Shown in pieces: positions 11,889-24,064 of a DNA stretch of 64,000 nt; the stretch's first letter is position 1; every line of letters begins with the position of its first letter. The DNA lies in the NCBI GenBank assembly GCA_030761205.1, contig JAULJL010000004.1:40458172-40522171 (forward strand), in the 5' to 3' direction. The notes beneath the pieces were generated by a model. That model was not told the DNA's origin. It ran no database searches and saw only the letters and a list, made by a program, of their open reading frames with translations. Origin of the DNA: Fremontodendron californicum (Eukaryota; Streptophyta; Magnoliopsida; Malvales; Malvaceae). Made by a program: the position numbers and the translations under genes.

Positions 11889-13698
11889 TCACTTTTCCGC
11901 ATCTTGCTCATAGAAGGATTCATATGTGGCCACTCTTGGCTTTGCTTCAGGCAGCTCCAGTTCTTCCATAAATCCCATGGTCATCTTGATAAAACTTTCC
12001 TTATGAACTTGTTTCCATTCCTTTTCACATAGAATCACAAACAAAGAAATCAGTTTCAGTGCAGCATAATAGATACACAGAAAGTTGTACATCTCATGTT
12101 TCTCATCATGATAAAACTTCTTCACTGAATTTGGGTCACTACTATTCGGCTCCTGTTACCTGCTCTGTTAAGTGATTGCTACATCAGAGTTTTTTTTTTT
12201 TTTTTTTTTCTGTTGAAGTTTTCTGCAGTAACATCAGGACGGGTCATCTGATCAATGAAACACTACCCCCTAGACTAACATACTAGAATGCAAAATGATT
12301 TCATTATCTAGTTTTCCAATCTCAAATAGATCAAATTGAGTTAGGAACTCTGAACGATGTTTTAACAGCATATATAAATGGCAGTAAATGATAGGTAACT
12401 TCTAAACAAGCTGGTGTTTGAGTAAAGGAAATGGTCTACAAAGAAGTAACCGAGCAATAAGAAATAAAGAATTGCACATCCATGATCCACCTAAGCAGTG
12501 ATGCAATTTGAGAAATGTAAAGCACAAATCTCGTTAACCATTTGAATTCATTAACATAGCAGAATGGAATTAAGAAACATGTTTTTATGTAAATAAATTG
12601 AAAAGATTTGAAATCTGAAATCACAGTCCACCCATCAGTTGTGTAAGTCAATTATTAGTATAGTAGAAAAAGTTGGAAGAGCTGAAATAGTATTCGTAGC
12701 AAAGAAGAAAATTGAAAATACCTCAAAATCCCAATCTCCGTACAGGTTGGGATCATTTGCGTTGTTCCAGACATAGGCGTGAGCTTGTAACTTGTCAGAA
12801 CTTTCCTGTGACAGAGAGAGGGTCTATAATTTTGTATTATTATTATTATTAATTTTGATGAAGAATGGTGTGTTTGAGTTGGGAATTGGCAATTAGGGGA
12901 TGATGAATTTGTGGGTTGGAACTTGGAACTATATTTTGATCAGAATGAAAGACATACAAAGTAGATGAGATGAGCAATGGTAATGAAAGTAATGTTAGGA
13001 GGAGTTGGTTACCAGAAAAGAGAAATTAGAAGAAGAGACGGATTGGGATTGGGATTGGGATTGAATAATAATAGAGTGAGTTTTGGTTACCAGAAAAGAG
13101 ACCTCAACGCCGGTCCTTTGGTACTCCACATCCTCAAATTCATCCAAAATATGCAATTCAGGATCCGTTATTCCCAACAACACCTGCCAGTGCCACAGGA
13201 AATTTGGAAATGCTTTTGCTTTTTCTTGTTCTTTTTTCTGGTAAATACAGATATACATATACATATAAAAAAGACAAAAGACACCTACCTTGCCAATAAC
13301 ATGATCGTTTTGGACAGGGAGAATAGCCGGATAAACGCGTCCTTTAATGCTAAATCTGTGGCTGCACCTCAAATTGTGAATAAATGTAACATTAAAAGAA
13401 GAAATCGTAGCAGCGCTACACTAGACTATTGAATTGATGATGATGATGATGATGATGAATGAAGTATATAAAACTTAAAAAGAAAGGAAAGGAAAGGAAA
13501 GGATTATATATAATTTATCTTCTCATATAGTAGTAATAGAAAAGAAAGGGGAGATGAGATGAGAAAAGGGAGAAGAGAATACAAGCCATTGAGAAGAGAA
13601 GCGGAGGAAGGGGGGATTCGGTTCAAGAGGACACGGACCACATCATCTGCTAATAGGCTTCCATATACGAATACGTTGTGTACTGCTGCTTCACTCAT
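11889..13698 (-). CDS. AIG2-like protein (gamma-glutamylcyclotransferase-fold)
   Basis: Exons 13583-13698, 13289-13361, 13091-13183, 12722-12805, 11889-12020; 165 residues. The N-terminus VFVYGSLL (residues 9-16) carries the YGSL signature of the GGCT/AIG2 fold. HRFSIKGRVYPAIL, LLGITDPELHILDEFEDVEY (with the conserved acidic residues) and AHAYVWNNANDPNLYGDW follow, and the protein ends ATYESFYEQDAEK. AIG2 (avrRpt2-induced gene 2) proteins are small cytosolic proteins with a predicted cyclotransferase pocket; the substrate is not settled. Size is normal for the family. The donor of exon 3 is duplicated 78 nt downstream in frame (see findings). It follows the proteasome gene PBA1 in the same orientation. 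Best match by context is At4g31310 (recalled). Confidence 0.93.
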
Positions 13699-15500
13699 TT
13701 TCCTTCTCTTCTCTTCTCTTCCCTTCCGATAGATTATTTATTTTATTTTTATTACCTCCGCTCCACTCTCCTCCCTCACCCCTGCCACTGCCGACTGCCA
13801 ACCACAACCTACTTATACCTACACCTATAACTATAACTATATAATAATAATAATACAATGAAACCCAAACCCATTCACAACAGCCCAACACTATAAATAC
13901 AATTAGTTTACTTTATATTATCAGTGCAGAAACCAAACCAATGGGCTCTCCACACCTCACCACAATCTCATTTTTTCACCTTCAACATCAACGCAAAATA
14001 AAAGATTATACCTCACAGGCTCACAACCCGGCCCCAATTTTTTTTTCTTACCCAAATCTGTTTTGGGTCGGGTTCAGTATGATTTAAAAGTTTATTTTAC
14101 TGTTTAAAAATATTTTAAAAAATATTTTTTATATTAATATTATAATTATATTTAAATAAAAAAAATATTTTTTTTTATTTAATAAACAGTAATTCGGATC
14201 GGATCAATCTAAATTACTAAAATTTTTATCCAGATCCAATTAAATTCGGATAAAATCTATCGGATCGAATGAATAATCTGATATCTGAACAAATCTACTC
14301 ACAAGCCACGACAAAGACTTAGCCCCACCAAATGCAATGCAATAATATGCATTCATCTCATTTCCCTATGGCCAATGTACTACTCCCCAATGATCATTAT
14401 CGTTATACAAACTCAAGTGGCATTTATGATACAAATATGTCTAATGATCGAGTTATCCGTTCAAGTTGAAAATTCGTATGATATTTGAGAGTTTTAGATA
14501 AAAAATATTAAACTAAAAAAACGAACTTGAACAAAAAATGAAATCCATTTTAAAAACAAGTTGGATCTTGAACATAGCATTTTTTGCTCCGATTCGATCT
14601 CGCCCATGCTATTACAAGTTGGACGTGAATATAAAAATTTATCCATATTTCAGATCGAACCAGGTTTGGCAAATCATAAAATCCATTGATATTATTCTTT
14701 GGCCGATTCGACCCAGCCTAGCTCGGTCCATAGACAAATCTACTATGTTACATGTACTCTTTAATAATAACTATCATACCCATGTCCAACTCTTTATCAA
14801 TTTGATAGAATAAAAAATGTGTCCAACATTTCATCACACAAGTTTATATGACCCTTGTGGTTGATGCAATTGGATGAAGATGAAAAATATGAAATTTGGT
14901 CCACCTTAAAAACATAAATTTAAAAAACCATTGTATTTAAATATAAATTGAAATAAAAATATTTTAAATAAAATTAATAAAATCAAACAAAACGTATTTA
15001 AATATGAATAAATATAAATAGTATTTATTTATATATATGTTACATTAATTATATTTATATAATTTTATTTAAGATATTGTTATAAAACATATTTATCTAA
15101 TTTTTGAATCTATTTTAGTCGACTTTGTAAATCCAAAATTTTAAATAAAAAACGAATCAAACACACAAACACATATCAATGTCCGGTCCATGTAACATGG
15201 AGTGTGGCATCAACATCACAAGTTGACAACCATATCATGTAAGAGCTAAGTTGGGGATAGAAGTAGCAGCCATAACATCCAAACATAAATAATGAACAAA
15301 TATGGTTTTAAATGAAACTGAATTCCACTCAAGCCACAGATGCATCGTTGCTTTTAACTGAAGTAAATTTATAAAAAAAAAAAAAAAAAATCCTTCTTTA
15401 GAAAGAAGAAAATAAAAAATAATAATAATTTTAAGTGTGCAGCGAGAACAAATGTAGTGCAGCTGAAAACCACCTAAAAGGTGAGTCCCCTTGGCCTTGA
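13699..15500. other. Intergenic, AIG2-like promoter and PBA1 3' flank
   Basis: Promoter of the AIG2-like gene up to about 13.95 kb (TATA-like CTATAAATAC on the plus strand near 13892 is in the wrong orientation). Beyond it are very AT-rich sequence and two degenerate stretches with CGGATCGGATC / TCCGATTCGA words (14190-14290, 14580-14740) that look like eroded non-coding transposon copies. No gene seen. Confidence 0.4.
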
Positions 15501-18500
15501 TTAAATATTCATGGGTTCAGGACTAGGAGTAGGAGCGTTGAGTATATCCAGCAACGAATTGTGAGGCTCCAATTCCTCGTGCCACAGTGGAAGTTTGTCA
15601 CCTGGGTAGAAGTTCCTCGTCACTCCTTCAGAGTTGATCTGCAACACAAAATACATTACAAGCCATGCCAGAATATCATTCATTTACATTACAAAGTGTG
15701 TAAAATATCTTACAATGACAGTGCGAACAACACCCCCACTTGCACCATCACGAGCAATGGCAAGGGAAACTGCCTTAACCACTAATTGCTGCAATCATAT
15801 TCCATACATAAATAAAACAATAAAATACTAAAGCTATGGTCAACCAACCAATAAGTTGTTAAAGAATACAACAAGAAAACGTGGAGAAATATATGACTTT
15901 GACAAGCTTCACTAAAACAAACGTACCTCAGCTTCATCCTTTGTCATTCCTTCCTTCCATGCCTGATCAAAAAACCCATATAGGTAACTGGACCCAGATC
16001 CTGTGCAATGCACGTCAAACCAAATCATAACCATTTTTCTGCAAAGGTACTGCCACCACTTGCTACTGCCCCCCATTATACTTTTTAACCAAACTCCCAA
16101 TATTTTAGGTTGTCAATGGTACAAAGTAGAAACTAGGTGATGTACAACTTTGAGAAAGAAAAAAAAGAAAATAATAGTTAATCTCATTTCATTAGTTAAC
16201 TAATTATGGAGAAGACTTCACATATTTTGCCACTGACTCACTGATTTCAAGTTATGGGAGCAATTATATCAGCCAAAAACTCTCAAGGTTACATGACTGC
16301 ACTGAACCTCCTTTGGTTCCAAATTTCTCAGGCTGAATTAGGGCAAGAATGAGGGCAATCAACAGTCTGAGCAATATGCAGATAAGTGGGTAGGGAAACC
16401 TCTGGCTAAACAAGACTATACAAAAGTCAACTATATATAAACACATATATGTAATGTAAAGTGACATAAAACCCGAAGAGATAAACAGGCATCAAGCCTG
16501 ATTCCTGGAATTGGAGGGAAAGGATGCTTAAAGTTAAAAGATGAAGACAATATCATTACCTCCAATAGCAAAAGGCTGCTCGATCAGTGTTCCACCAAGA
16601 GGAATTCCATATATTTTACCACCTTCATACTTATCCCACCCGCCAACTATAAGGCCAGTCTCAAGCATGTTCTGCTCAAAAGATAATAAAACTGAATCAA
16701 GCACATAAACATGAATTATAGAAAAAAGAAAAAAGATCATCATTTGCTCCTAGAAATATAAATTACGCAGATAATTGCAGCAAAACTAAAGCATAATTTC
16801 AATGAGTGTAAGTGCTGGTTGAAATGCATTTCAATTTCCAAAATAAATGGTTTCTAAAAATTTCCCATAAATGAAGAAAATGATGATGAATTCCTCAAAA
16901 ACTGAAGGGATGGAAGATATAAGTATCAAGCAGTGTTTTCAAGGCGCACGCAAAGGCGCATCACCAGATAGAGTCAACGGCTTAACGCCTCAAGACCATC
17001 CAGGCGAGACCCCTTTGATGAGGTGAAGGCTTTAGTGTTTGCTAGGGTTTAAGGAGCAAAAAAGGTGCACCTAAGTAAAATGCCTCTTGGGTTTATGTTT
17101 TTTTTTAACTTTTTATTAGTTTTAATTTTAAAAGTAAAAAAAGACCCACATTTAATGTTCATAAATAAAAAAAGGTATTACAGTCTATACAAAGATTTTC
17201 TTAAAAAATAGAGCCATAGCCACCAAAACTTTATTAGGGTTAAAAAAAATTCTTCAACAAAGGAAGCTGCAAATCTCAACGTGCAATATTTTAAGAGAAT
17301 TGGGACCACTTTCCACCCTCAACAGTGTTTTAGAGACAAAGTTCAAACGTTGGCAGTTGGCTACTTTCAGAAAAAGGTATGTTAATAAGCTTTCTAGTAT
17401 TTTCTTCTTCTTTGGCTCTCGATTCCCTTCCCCCCCCCCCCTCTCTATTTCTACTCTTTTCTTATTCTTTCTCCTTCTCTTATTTTGGGCTGTGCAGCCC
17501 GTTGTCTGTTTTTCATACATATATTTTATATATTTATTTATTTATATGGATCTTATTTTACTTAGACGAGCGGTTTTTTATGTGCATCTGGCGACATAGG
17601 AGTCATAGCACCTAGAGTGCGCCTTGTGCCTTGACAACATTGGTATCAGGTTGTACATAAAATCTTTATGATAGGGAGGGGATGTACAAACAGACACTAA
17701 ATCTACCATGCAAACGTTGAAAAAAGAAAAAGAAGGAATAAATAGAATGGAAAAAGGAGGAAGATTGACAAAAGAGTCAAGCAAGTTTTCTAAATGGTAA
17801 GCTCAAACCTTGTTATTGTAGGACAGTAGCCTGATAAGGTTTGCAGCGACTTTGACAGTTGCAGGTTGCCCAAGCTGTATCCTGTTCATGCAGGGGAAAA
17901 AGCTGTTAAACAATCACTCATAGTAGAAGTTTGAAAATGCAATCTCATGAAGAGTAGTAATAAGAACTGTGAATAGAATAATAACCCAAGAATCAGCGAT
18001 GGCTTAAATATAACACAAAAAGATGAAAGCAATTTGAAGATAGAGAGTGCAAAATGTGGAAGAGAATTAGTATGTAGGAATATACAATTTGGAAGCAATA
18101 GCAAGGTCATTGTGTAGGGGTGAGATGAGAACTTGGTTTAGGAATTGCAACTAGGTGGAGGAGTAGAATATATGAGGGCATTCATGGATGACCAAAACAT
18201 TTAATAGGCTCTTGAAATTTTACCATTCAAGCTCCATATAGCATTAGAGTATAATACAATAAAGGATGTTCCAAAACTCTCAAATGGGAACAAACTTCAA
18301 TTGGAAGACAAAATAGCAAAATTAAAAAAGAGAAGCAAATAATAAGAGAAAGTATAAGAAAGAACTGACGTATGTTGGTGAAGGAAATAGCGGACATAGT
18401 CGGAAACAACCTGAGAATCAGCAGCCTGCAAACAGGACAATCTTTTTAATCATCATATCTACAAATATACAGACTTTTTTTTTTTTTGTTTTGTGTGTAG

Positions 18501-18895
18501 GCCAAAAATTCTACATAAAAAAGGAAAAAATTTGGCCAAAAATAATAGTACTATATAGTTATATAGGGAGGTAAGGAGAGTTGAAACAAAAGTAAGAATT
18601 ACAGATCCAGAGCGGCAAACGTAGACGTTATCAGTGAGCTGTGTAATTTTGTCAGATGCCCGGTTAGCAACATACATCCCTAATCAATCAATTTTAAAAG
18701 AAAAGAAAATATTATTTAGAAATTCAAATCCCTAATAATAAAAGTAAAAAGAGAGAGAGAGGGAGAGAGAAAGAGAAATAGAATACCAGTACTGGTACGA
18801 GAGTCGGCGCCGAGGACGACACCGCCGTTGTAGGTGACTCCGATGATGGTTGTGCCCATGGAGTGAGGGGCGTTAACGTTCATATTCAGATCCAT
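15501..18895 (-). CDS. PBA1: 20S proteasome subunit beta1 (beta type-6)
   Basis: Eight exons: 18787-18895, 18603-18679, 18370-18425, 17809-17881, 16560-16674, 15927-16000, 15714-15788, 15501-15638; 238 residues. A short propeptide, [14 protein letters not shown], ends in the Gly that is cut to free catalytic Thr1 ([12 protein letters not shown]). Asp17 (GADSRTSTG) and Lys33 (NRASDK) of the active site are present, so the subunit should be active; beta1 gives the caspase-like activity of the 20S core. Later landmarks are [47 protein letters not shown] and [20 protein letters not shown]. Length matches Arabidopsis PBA1. The intron between exons 4 and 5 holds a 0.7-kb repeat element. Exon 5 has a GAGCAG tandem acceptor. 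Confidence 0.97.
16933..17641. mobile_element. Degenerate non-coding element with AAGGCGC ends
   Basis: Lies in PBA1 intron 4. The left end reads TTTTCAAGGCGCACGCAAAG and GGCGC; the right end, read on the minus strand, is TGTTGTCAAGGCACAAGGCG. The ends therefore form imperfect inverted repeats rich in AAGGCGC/AGGCG words. The middle is AT-rich with no reading frame. Such families are frequent in plant introns; I cannot assign a superfamily, and no clear target duplication was found. Confidence 0.5.
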
Positions 18896-19375
18896 TTGGT
18901 TTGCCTTTGCCTTCCCAAAAACCCTAATCCAAACTCTGCTCCGCTGGGCTTCAAAATATTTTAAGACCTTTCTTCCACCACAACACAAGAGAAAGAGAAG
19001 ATATACTCACCTGACTGACTTGTTTCTCAAGTCTATTTTGCTTTATTTCTTTCCTTTTAATTCTTCCTTTGAATACACCAACTACACTACATCCATCCAT
19101 AAATAAATACGCTTTATTTATGGGAGCGTACATGTTTATAAATAAATTTTAAAGAAAATATTATGTTTTAAAATTAAAAGAAATTAGTAAACGTCTTGGC
19201 CCTTGTACCCCCAAAATTAGAAGAAGAAAAAACTACAAGTATTATTGAATGTCTTGGCCATCATTTATACTTTAATGTACCATAATATTCAGATTGAAAC
19301 TACACCTTAACCATTTTATTTATTTTTAAAACATAAGTCTTTTTCTTTTTGGTATAACATTTTACAAATTGTTCC

Positions 19376-19409
<34 letters not shown>

Positions 19410-20111
19410 TAAGATGTAGTTATAGTTTCTTATTTGTAGTCTAGAAAATATAAAATTAGCAATGCAATGCTATCCTGCTAAAATAAAACTTGTTTCTTTT
19501 AAAAGTAGGGGATAATATTGCGAAATTCGTCATACAAATTTTGCTTCCAACATTTCAACCCATACATACATATAATAATAGAAGTATATGGTTTTGCTTT
19601 CTGCTCTGCTCTGCTCTGCTAGATGTCCTTCAGCAGTTGAAAAGGAGAAGCTATTGAATTAACATTTTTCTTTATACTTTTTATCTCTGTATATATATAT
19701 ATATGTATATGTAAATGTATCATATCATTGCCAAAATAAACATCTATTTGTACCTCATAAATAAATAACAATTTAAGCACTCTGCACGCAATGCAATGCA
19801 CCTCACCTCATGACCATACACAGTTTCAAAGAGCTCAAAACGCATCTAAACATAAAGAAACCATTCTTTTCTTGGTTAGAAACTGAAATAACCCACATTT
19901 AAACTCTTACATCCATTCTCTTCTGTCCAGTTCCCACCATAATGCTAAATGAACATGGTTTATCCAGGTGACAGATACTATAAAAACCCCTACAAATGAC
20001 CAAAAATAATGCTAACACTGTTCTCTACTAGATTTAGCATGACTGATATTTGGGTTACAAAGGTTCGCCCTCTAGTTACTGGCCTTCGGTTGTCTAGACT
20101 TCATGGAAAAG
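18896..20111. other. Intergenic, PBA1 promoter to GGCT2 3' flank
   Basis: 18896 to about 19100 is presumed PBA1 5' UTR/promoter. An (AAT)n array lies at 19378-19407, a CTGCT repeat near 19603-19620 and a short (TA) run near 19690. From about 19.8 kb it is the GGCT2 3' UTR. No further gene seen. Confidence 0.45.
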
Positions 20112-21759
20112 CTAGGAATCCATTGCAACAGCTTCAGGAAGCAAACGCAATTGAATGAATTGATGGGATGGGATGTGACTCTGGGATTTAACTGCTCTGA
20201 CAGGAGACCCTACTAGCATCTTCTCCTTGGAAGTTCCTTTCCCCAATGTTCCAAGCACCCTCCTCACTTCATTTGCCAACTCTATAACCATGTTATCCTC
20301 ATGACCTGTTTACATAAATCCCATATTTTTTTTTTCATTTACTCATTCGACCTATTCTTCTTAATATGTGCGTGCATAGAATTATGATGCACTCATGATT
20401 AGTTTCAAGGGAAAAAGAAAAATGACAAAAAGACTCACCTATATCAAACATGGCCTTCTCCAGCAGGAAAAGATAATCTCTATTGTTTCCACAGGGTCCA
20501 ACAGCAGTTGCAATTTGCCTGCAAAGGTAACAAGCATATGAAAAAATGAAGCTCAAAGCCAAAAACTTTCATCAAAAGGTAAAAAAGTAAAAATGGAAGG
20601 ATCAGAATATTACATAGCCATTTCCTCCAACGGAGCAGGCCCCAGGTAATACTTGTTTGAAACTTTGTCCGGAGTAGATGTGAAACTGCAATGGAGTAAT
20701 ATTTTTGTTAAGAAAATTATGCACATAATGACTGCTTTTGAGATCCACCTATTACAATTGGAAAAACGACATGATGGGAACTTAAAAAGCAGGGTAACTT
20801 ACACTATAACTCCAGTTAGAGCAGGCTGCAGGGGATCCGCTTCCTGATTGAAAATTTTGGGAAAAAGACAAACATAAAGAGATAAGCAAGACAAGAAAAC
20901 CAATTCCAAGTACTGGAAAAATAGAAAACTCAATCTTATACCTTGAAAAAGTCCACAAGGGTCTTTTCATCATATTCGCATTCTCTCCGCTCCAAGTACT
21001 ACAAATTGAAAGGAAAAAAACATCACTTTTGTTTCTAAGTAACACACAAATTAGTTGAGACAAAGAATACCTAAAAATAAGGATTGTTAAATGAAACAAA
21101 GTGCCTGCAGAATTTTCCTTCTATAACATAGAAATATAAACAGCAATACACCATGGTGAAGTGTGAAGCAAGATACCTCCATTGCCACTCTTTCCTTTTC
21201 AGGACTTCCCTGAACACAATAAGCAGCACCCCACTGAAAGAAATATTTATAGGGTTAGCAAACAAAGAAAACATGCAACTCTTAACAAGACTACGAAAAA
21301 TTAGCAAAACAATACAAAACCCAGTATCCAGATCTCTTGCTCTGTGATTGCCTCTAATAATCAGCAAGAAATGCTAGTAAATCAGAAGAAAACAATTGAA
21401 GACACAAACTTGATAACTGGTAGATTATTCGACATAAAAGAGTTATTGTGAGCTGCGACTTACACAAACAGCTCCTTCAATGTGCTCCAAGGTGCAAGTC
21501 CTTGCAGGATTTTCAGGTGTACCTCTGTGATCAATGCATGCTGTCATGTGGAATAAACAAGATGAATAAGCAGTAAAACAATAAATACTGCACAAAAAAA
21601 AAAAAAAAGAGACAACCAGATAATGTTGTGTATATTGATAAAATACTTACCAAGGTCAAAAACACGCCTGTAATCCTTGATGAAGCCTATGACTTTGTCA
21701 TCATACTCAAACCCAGGGTTCCAGACCAGTGAACCATAACCAAAAACCCAGAAAACCAT
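20112..21759 (-). CDS. Gamma-glutamylcyclotransferase, ChaC-type (glutathione-specific)
   Basis: Eight exons: 21651-21759, 21464-21540, 21177-21233, 20942-20998, 20803-20843, 20614-20685, 20439-20518, 20112-20305; 228 residues. It begins MVFWVFGYGSLVWNPGFEYD, the ChaC YGSL pocket, followed by IDHRGTPENPARTCTLE, WGAAYCVQGSPEKE, YLERRECEYD and KYYLGPAPLEEM. ChaC/GGCT2 enzymes release 5-oxoproline and Cys-Gly from glutathione in the cytosol, feeding glutathione turnover. The last exon adds a basic Ser-rich tail of about 40 residues after ELANEVRRVLG. A 5' UTR intron (21773-22677) is likely: acceptor TTTCTCAG before GAGTTTTACGACT-ATG, donor GTAAGTC at 22677. By context the closest relative is GGCT2;2 (At4g31290, recalled). 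Confidence 0.95.
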
Positions 21760-22892
21760 AGTCGTAAAACTCCTGAGAAAAATGAAGTTGACAACGTTAA
21801 TTCTTCATCTTAGACGATGAGATGAAAACAATAAAATGCATCACAACATGACAAACAATGACAACAACTATTTATTATGAAATGGTTATTTTACAAGTTA
21901 TGGGAAGTCAATGTGTTTCTGATTAGCTCAATTTAATAGCAAAGAGATCAAGTTTTGATCGGGCATGATTTTCCCAAGAAACTAAACAAACAAATGTAAC
22001 CAAGCTGCAATTACAGTGTAGGTCCCAGCTGTCCGCATCATGAGACAAAAATCAAGGAGTCATGTAACATTTGGAGAAAGAGAAAAGATGTAAGTTGTTG
22101 GTTTCAATTCAATCACATCCTACTTGATAGTAGGATTCTATCTATAGCCACAAAATACATCTATACTCTATAGTAAGAGTCACAGGAAAATTGAAACAAT
22201 CATAATTCAACCAATCTTATCTACCAATGCACAAATCATCTCAGTTATATAGGGAGGAAGGCCTTGTCTCATCAATAATAATAATAATATTAATAATAAA
22301 AAAATCCTCAATATACAAATGACGATTAAGAAAACCTTAAATAGGCAGGGAGGGTAAAAGCGAGAAAACTAATACTTAAAAGAAAAATAGGAGAATTAAA
22401 CAAATTACACCATGATATAAAATTGTTTTTATTAGCGGAAAGGAAATTGAAGTTCCGATAATTAAAGGTAGGAGGAGGGCGAAAGGAATTTGCAACTTTG
22501 TGTTTGTTGTTGTTTTCCTATTAATGGAAACAGCAGTTGTTTCCCTGTGAATGGCTGATAAATGTAAGTTATAATATTTGGTTAAGAAAAAGAAGGAAAG
22601 AACACATTCTGAAGAGAAAGAAAAGAGGCTCTTAATTCGTATTGATATTGAAGAAGTAAAAGAGGGAGAGGACTTACAAGAAGGTATATATATATATATA
22701 AATATATGTATAGATAGATAGATAGATAGATATGAAAGAGAGAAAGCGTTGCGTTGATCTGAAATAGAATACGAGGAGCAGGCAATGTGAGGGGAGAAAA
22801 AAGGGTTGGTTTTGAGATTAAGATTATTATTATCTCCTGTGTTTCTCCCTCCCTCAACTCTCAAGGAGGCGGCGAGGTCCTCTACCACACTT

Positions 22893-22900
22893 TATTTATA
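22893..22900 (-). promoter_or_regulatory. TATA box of the GGCT2 gene
   Basis: On the minus strand GGCTATAAATAAAG stands about 215 bp upstream of the 5' UTR donor and 1.13 kb upstream of the ATG, consistent with a first non-coding exon starting near 22865. Confidence 0.6.
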
Positions 22901-24064
22901 GCCAAATACTAAACCCAACCCAACTAATCAAATCACCTATGGCTATATGCAGGGTTCAAATATGGGACGTTGAACCTTGAATATTATTATGGGCTCTTCG
23001 TTTATTTTGGTCAATTCAAAGGGATCGACAAAGCCCCACCCAAGGAAGAATTTGATTTGTATAAGATTCATTTATTATTATTAACACTTGAAATGTGTGT
23101 ATAGTATTAGACTATAGAGTATAGAAAGAGAAATATGAATAAGGAAGGAAGGGGCATTTCTTGTTGATTTTATTTCAAAATATAAATACATTTTTCATCA
23201 GATTTGCATTTGTAATTTTACCTTCACTTGTTCACTAACATGTCATATATGATCATACCTTTACCCACTGTTTCAAATTTAAATAAATCCAAGTATAGTA
23301 ATAGTAATAGTTGGTTTAATTCCTTTTGCCATCTTTGGGTATTGGATTGGAGTTGTGGGCTGTGCTATCTTATGTTACAGCACACACAAATATATATTCT
23401 GCTGCCATATAAATAAATAAATAAAACCTAAGCAAACGCAAAAAGCATAAATCTGAGAGTCAATTTTTGAAAAATAAACGGAGCCTAAATATCGGTTAAA
23501 ACGGCGAAAGCCAAAGAAGATAAGATAATATGCAGAATGGGTCTAAGCCTCATCCTCTCCGGTACTCGCCTCGCCTATGTAAAATTGACCAAAAACTTTG
23601 CCTCTCCTCATCTTAATCCTCATTGCAAACAGCTGTATTTCCAGGTATTTGTTTTTGTTTTGTTTTTTATTTATTTATTGTAACTAACTCTTTTCTTTTC
23701 CCCATCTCATTTGTCTATAAATCTGCCTGAATTTAGAGGCGTTGATACCTTAAATTTGTTTCTTTACCAAGCTAGACTTTCAAATTTGGCTGCTACTGCT
23801 ATGTTCTGCTTCTGCATGTAGCTCAAATTCATTGGGTTATCTAATTCATGTAAAAAAAGGGTCAATTTCAGATTTTTTTTTTTCTTTTCTTTTCTATGAA
23901 TTTATTTCCAGTTGCCATCAGTATCTTGTATAGTTTCTTAGACAGTCCCCCCTCTTTTTTTTTTTTTTTTTTTCTTCTAACCATCCGTCTTCTATAATTT
24001 TTTTTTCCTAAACCAGGGAGAAAAATAAAGACTGAAAATTTTGGAACAGCTGAAAAAGCATTAA
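22901..24064. other. Divergent promoter region and trihelix 5' UTR
   Basis: Between the GGCT2 TATA box and the trihelix ATG. AT-rich to about 23.5 kb. A likely non-coding first exon lies around 23500-23645, ending CTGTATTTCCAG before GTATTTG. An acceptor (CTAAACCAG) precedes GGAGAAAAATAAAG just upstream of the ATG at 24065. Reading through this junction gives in-frame stops, so it is UTR. Confidence 0.45.

Noticed and set aside
13892..13901. CTATAAATAC as TATA box of the AIG2-like gene
   Set aside because: It is on the plus strand, whereas the gene reads from the minus strand.
22376..22888. 170-residue frame on the minus strand
   Set aside because: It lies in the GGCT2 leader exon and leader intron, is low-complexity, and spans TATA-type and GATA repeats.
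23538..23645. Short frame MGLSLILSGTRLAY in the trihelix leader as a first coding exon
   Set aside because: Joining it to 24017 gives an immediate in-frame stop (GGA GAA AAA TAA); treated as 5' UTR/uORF.
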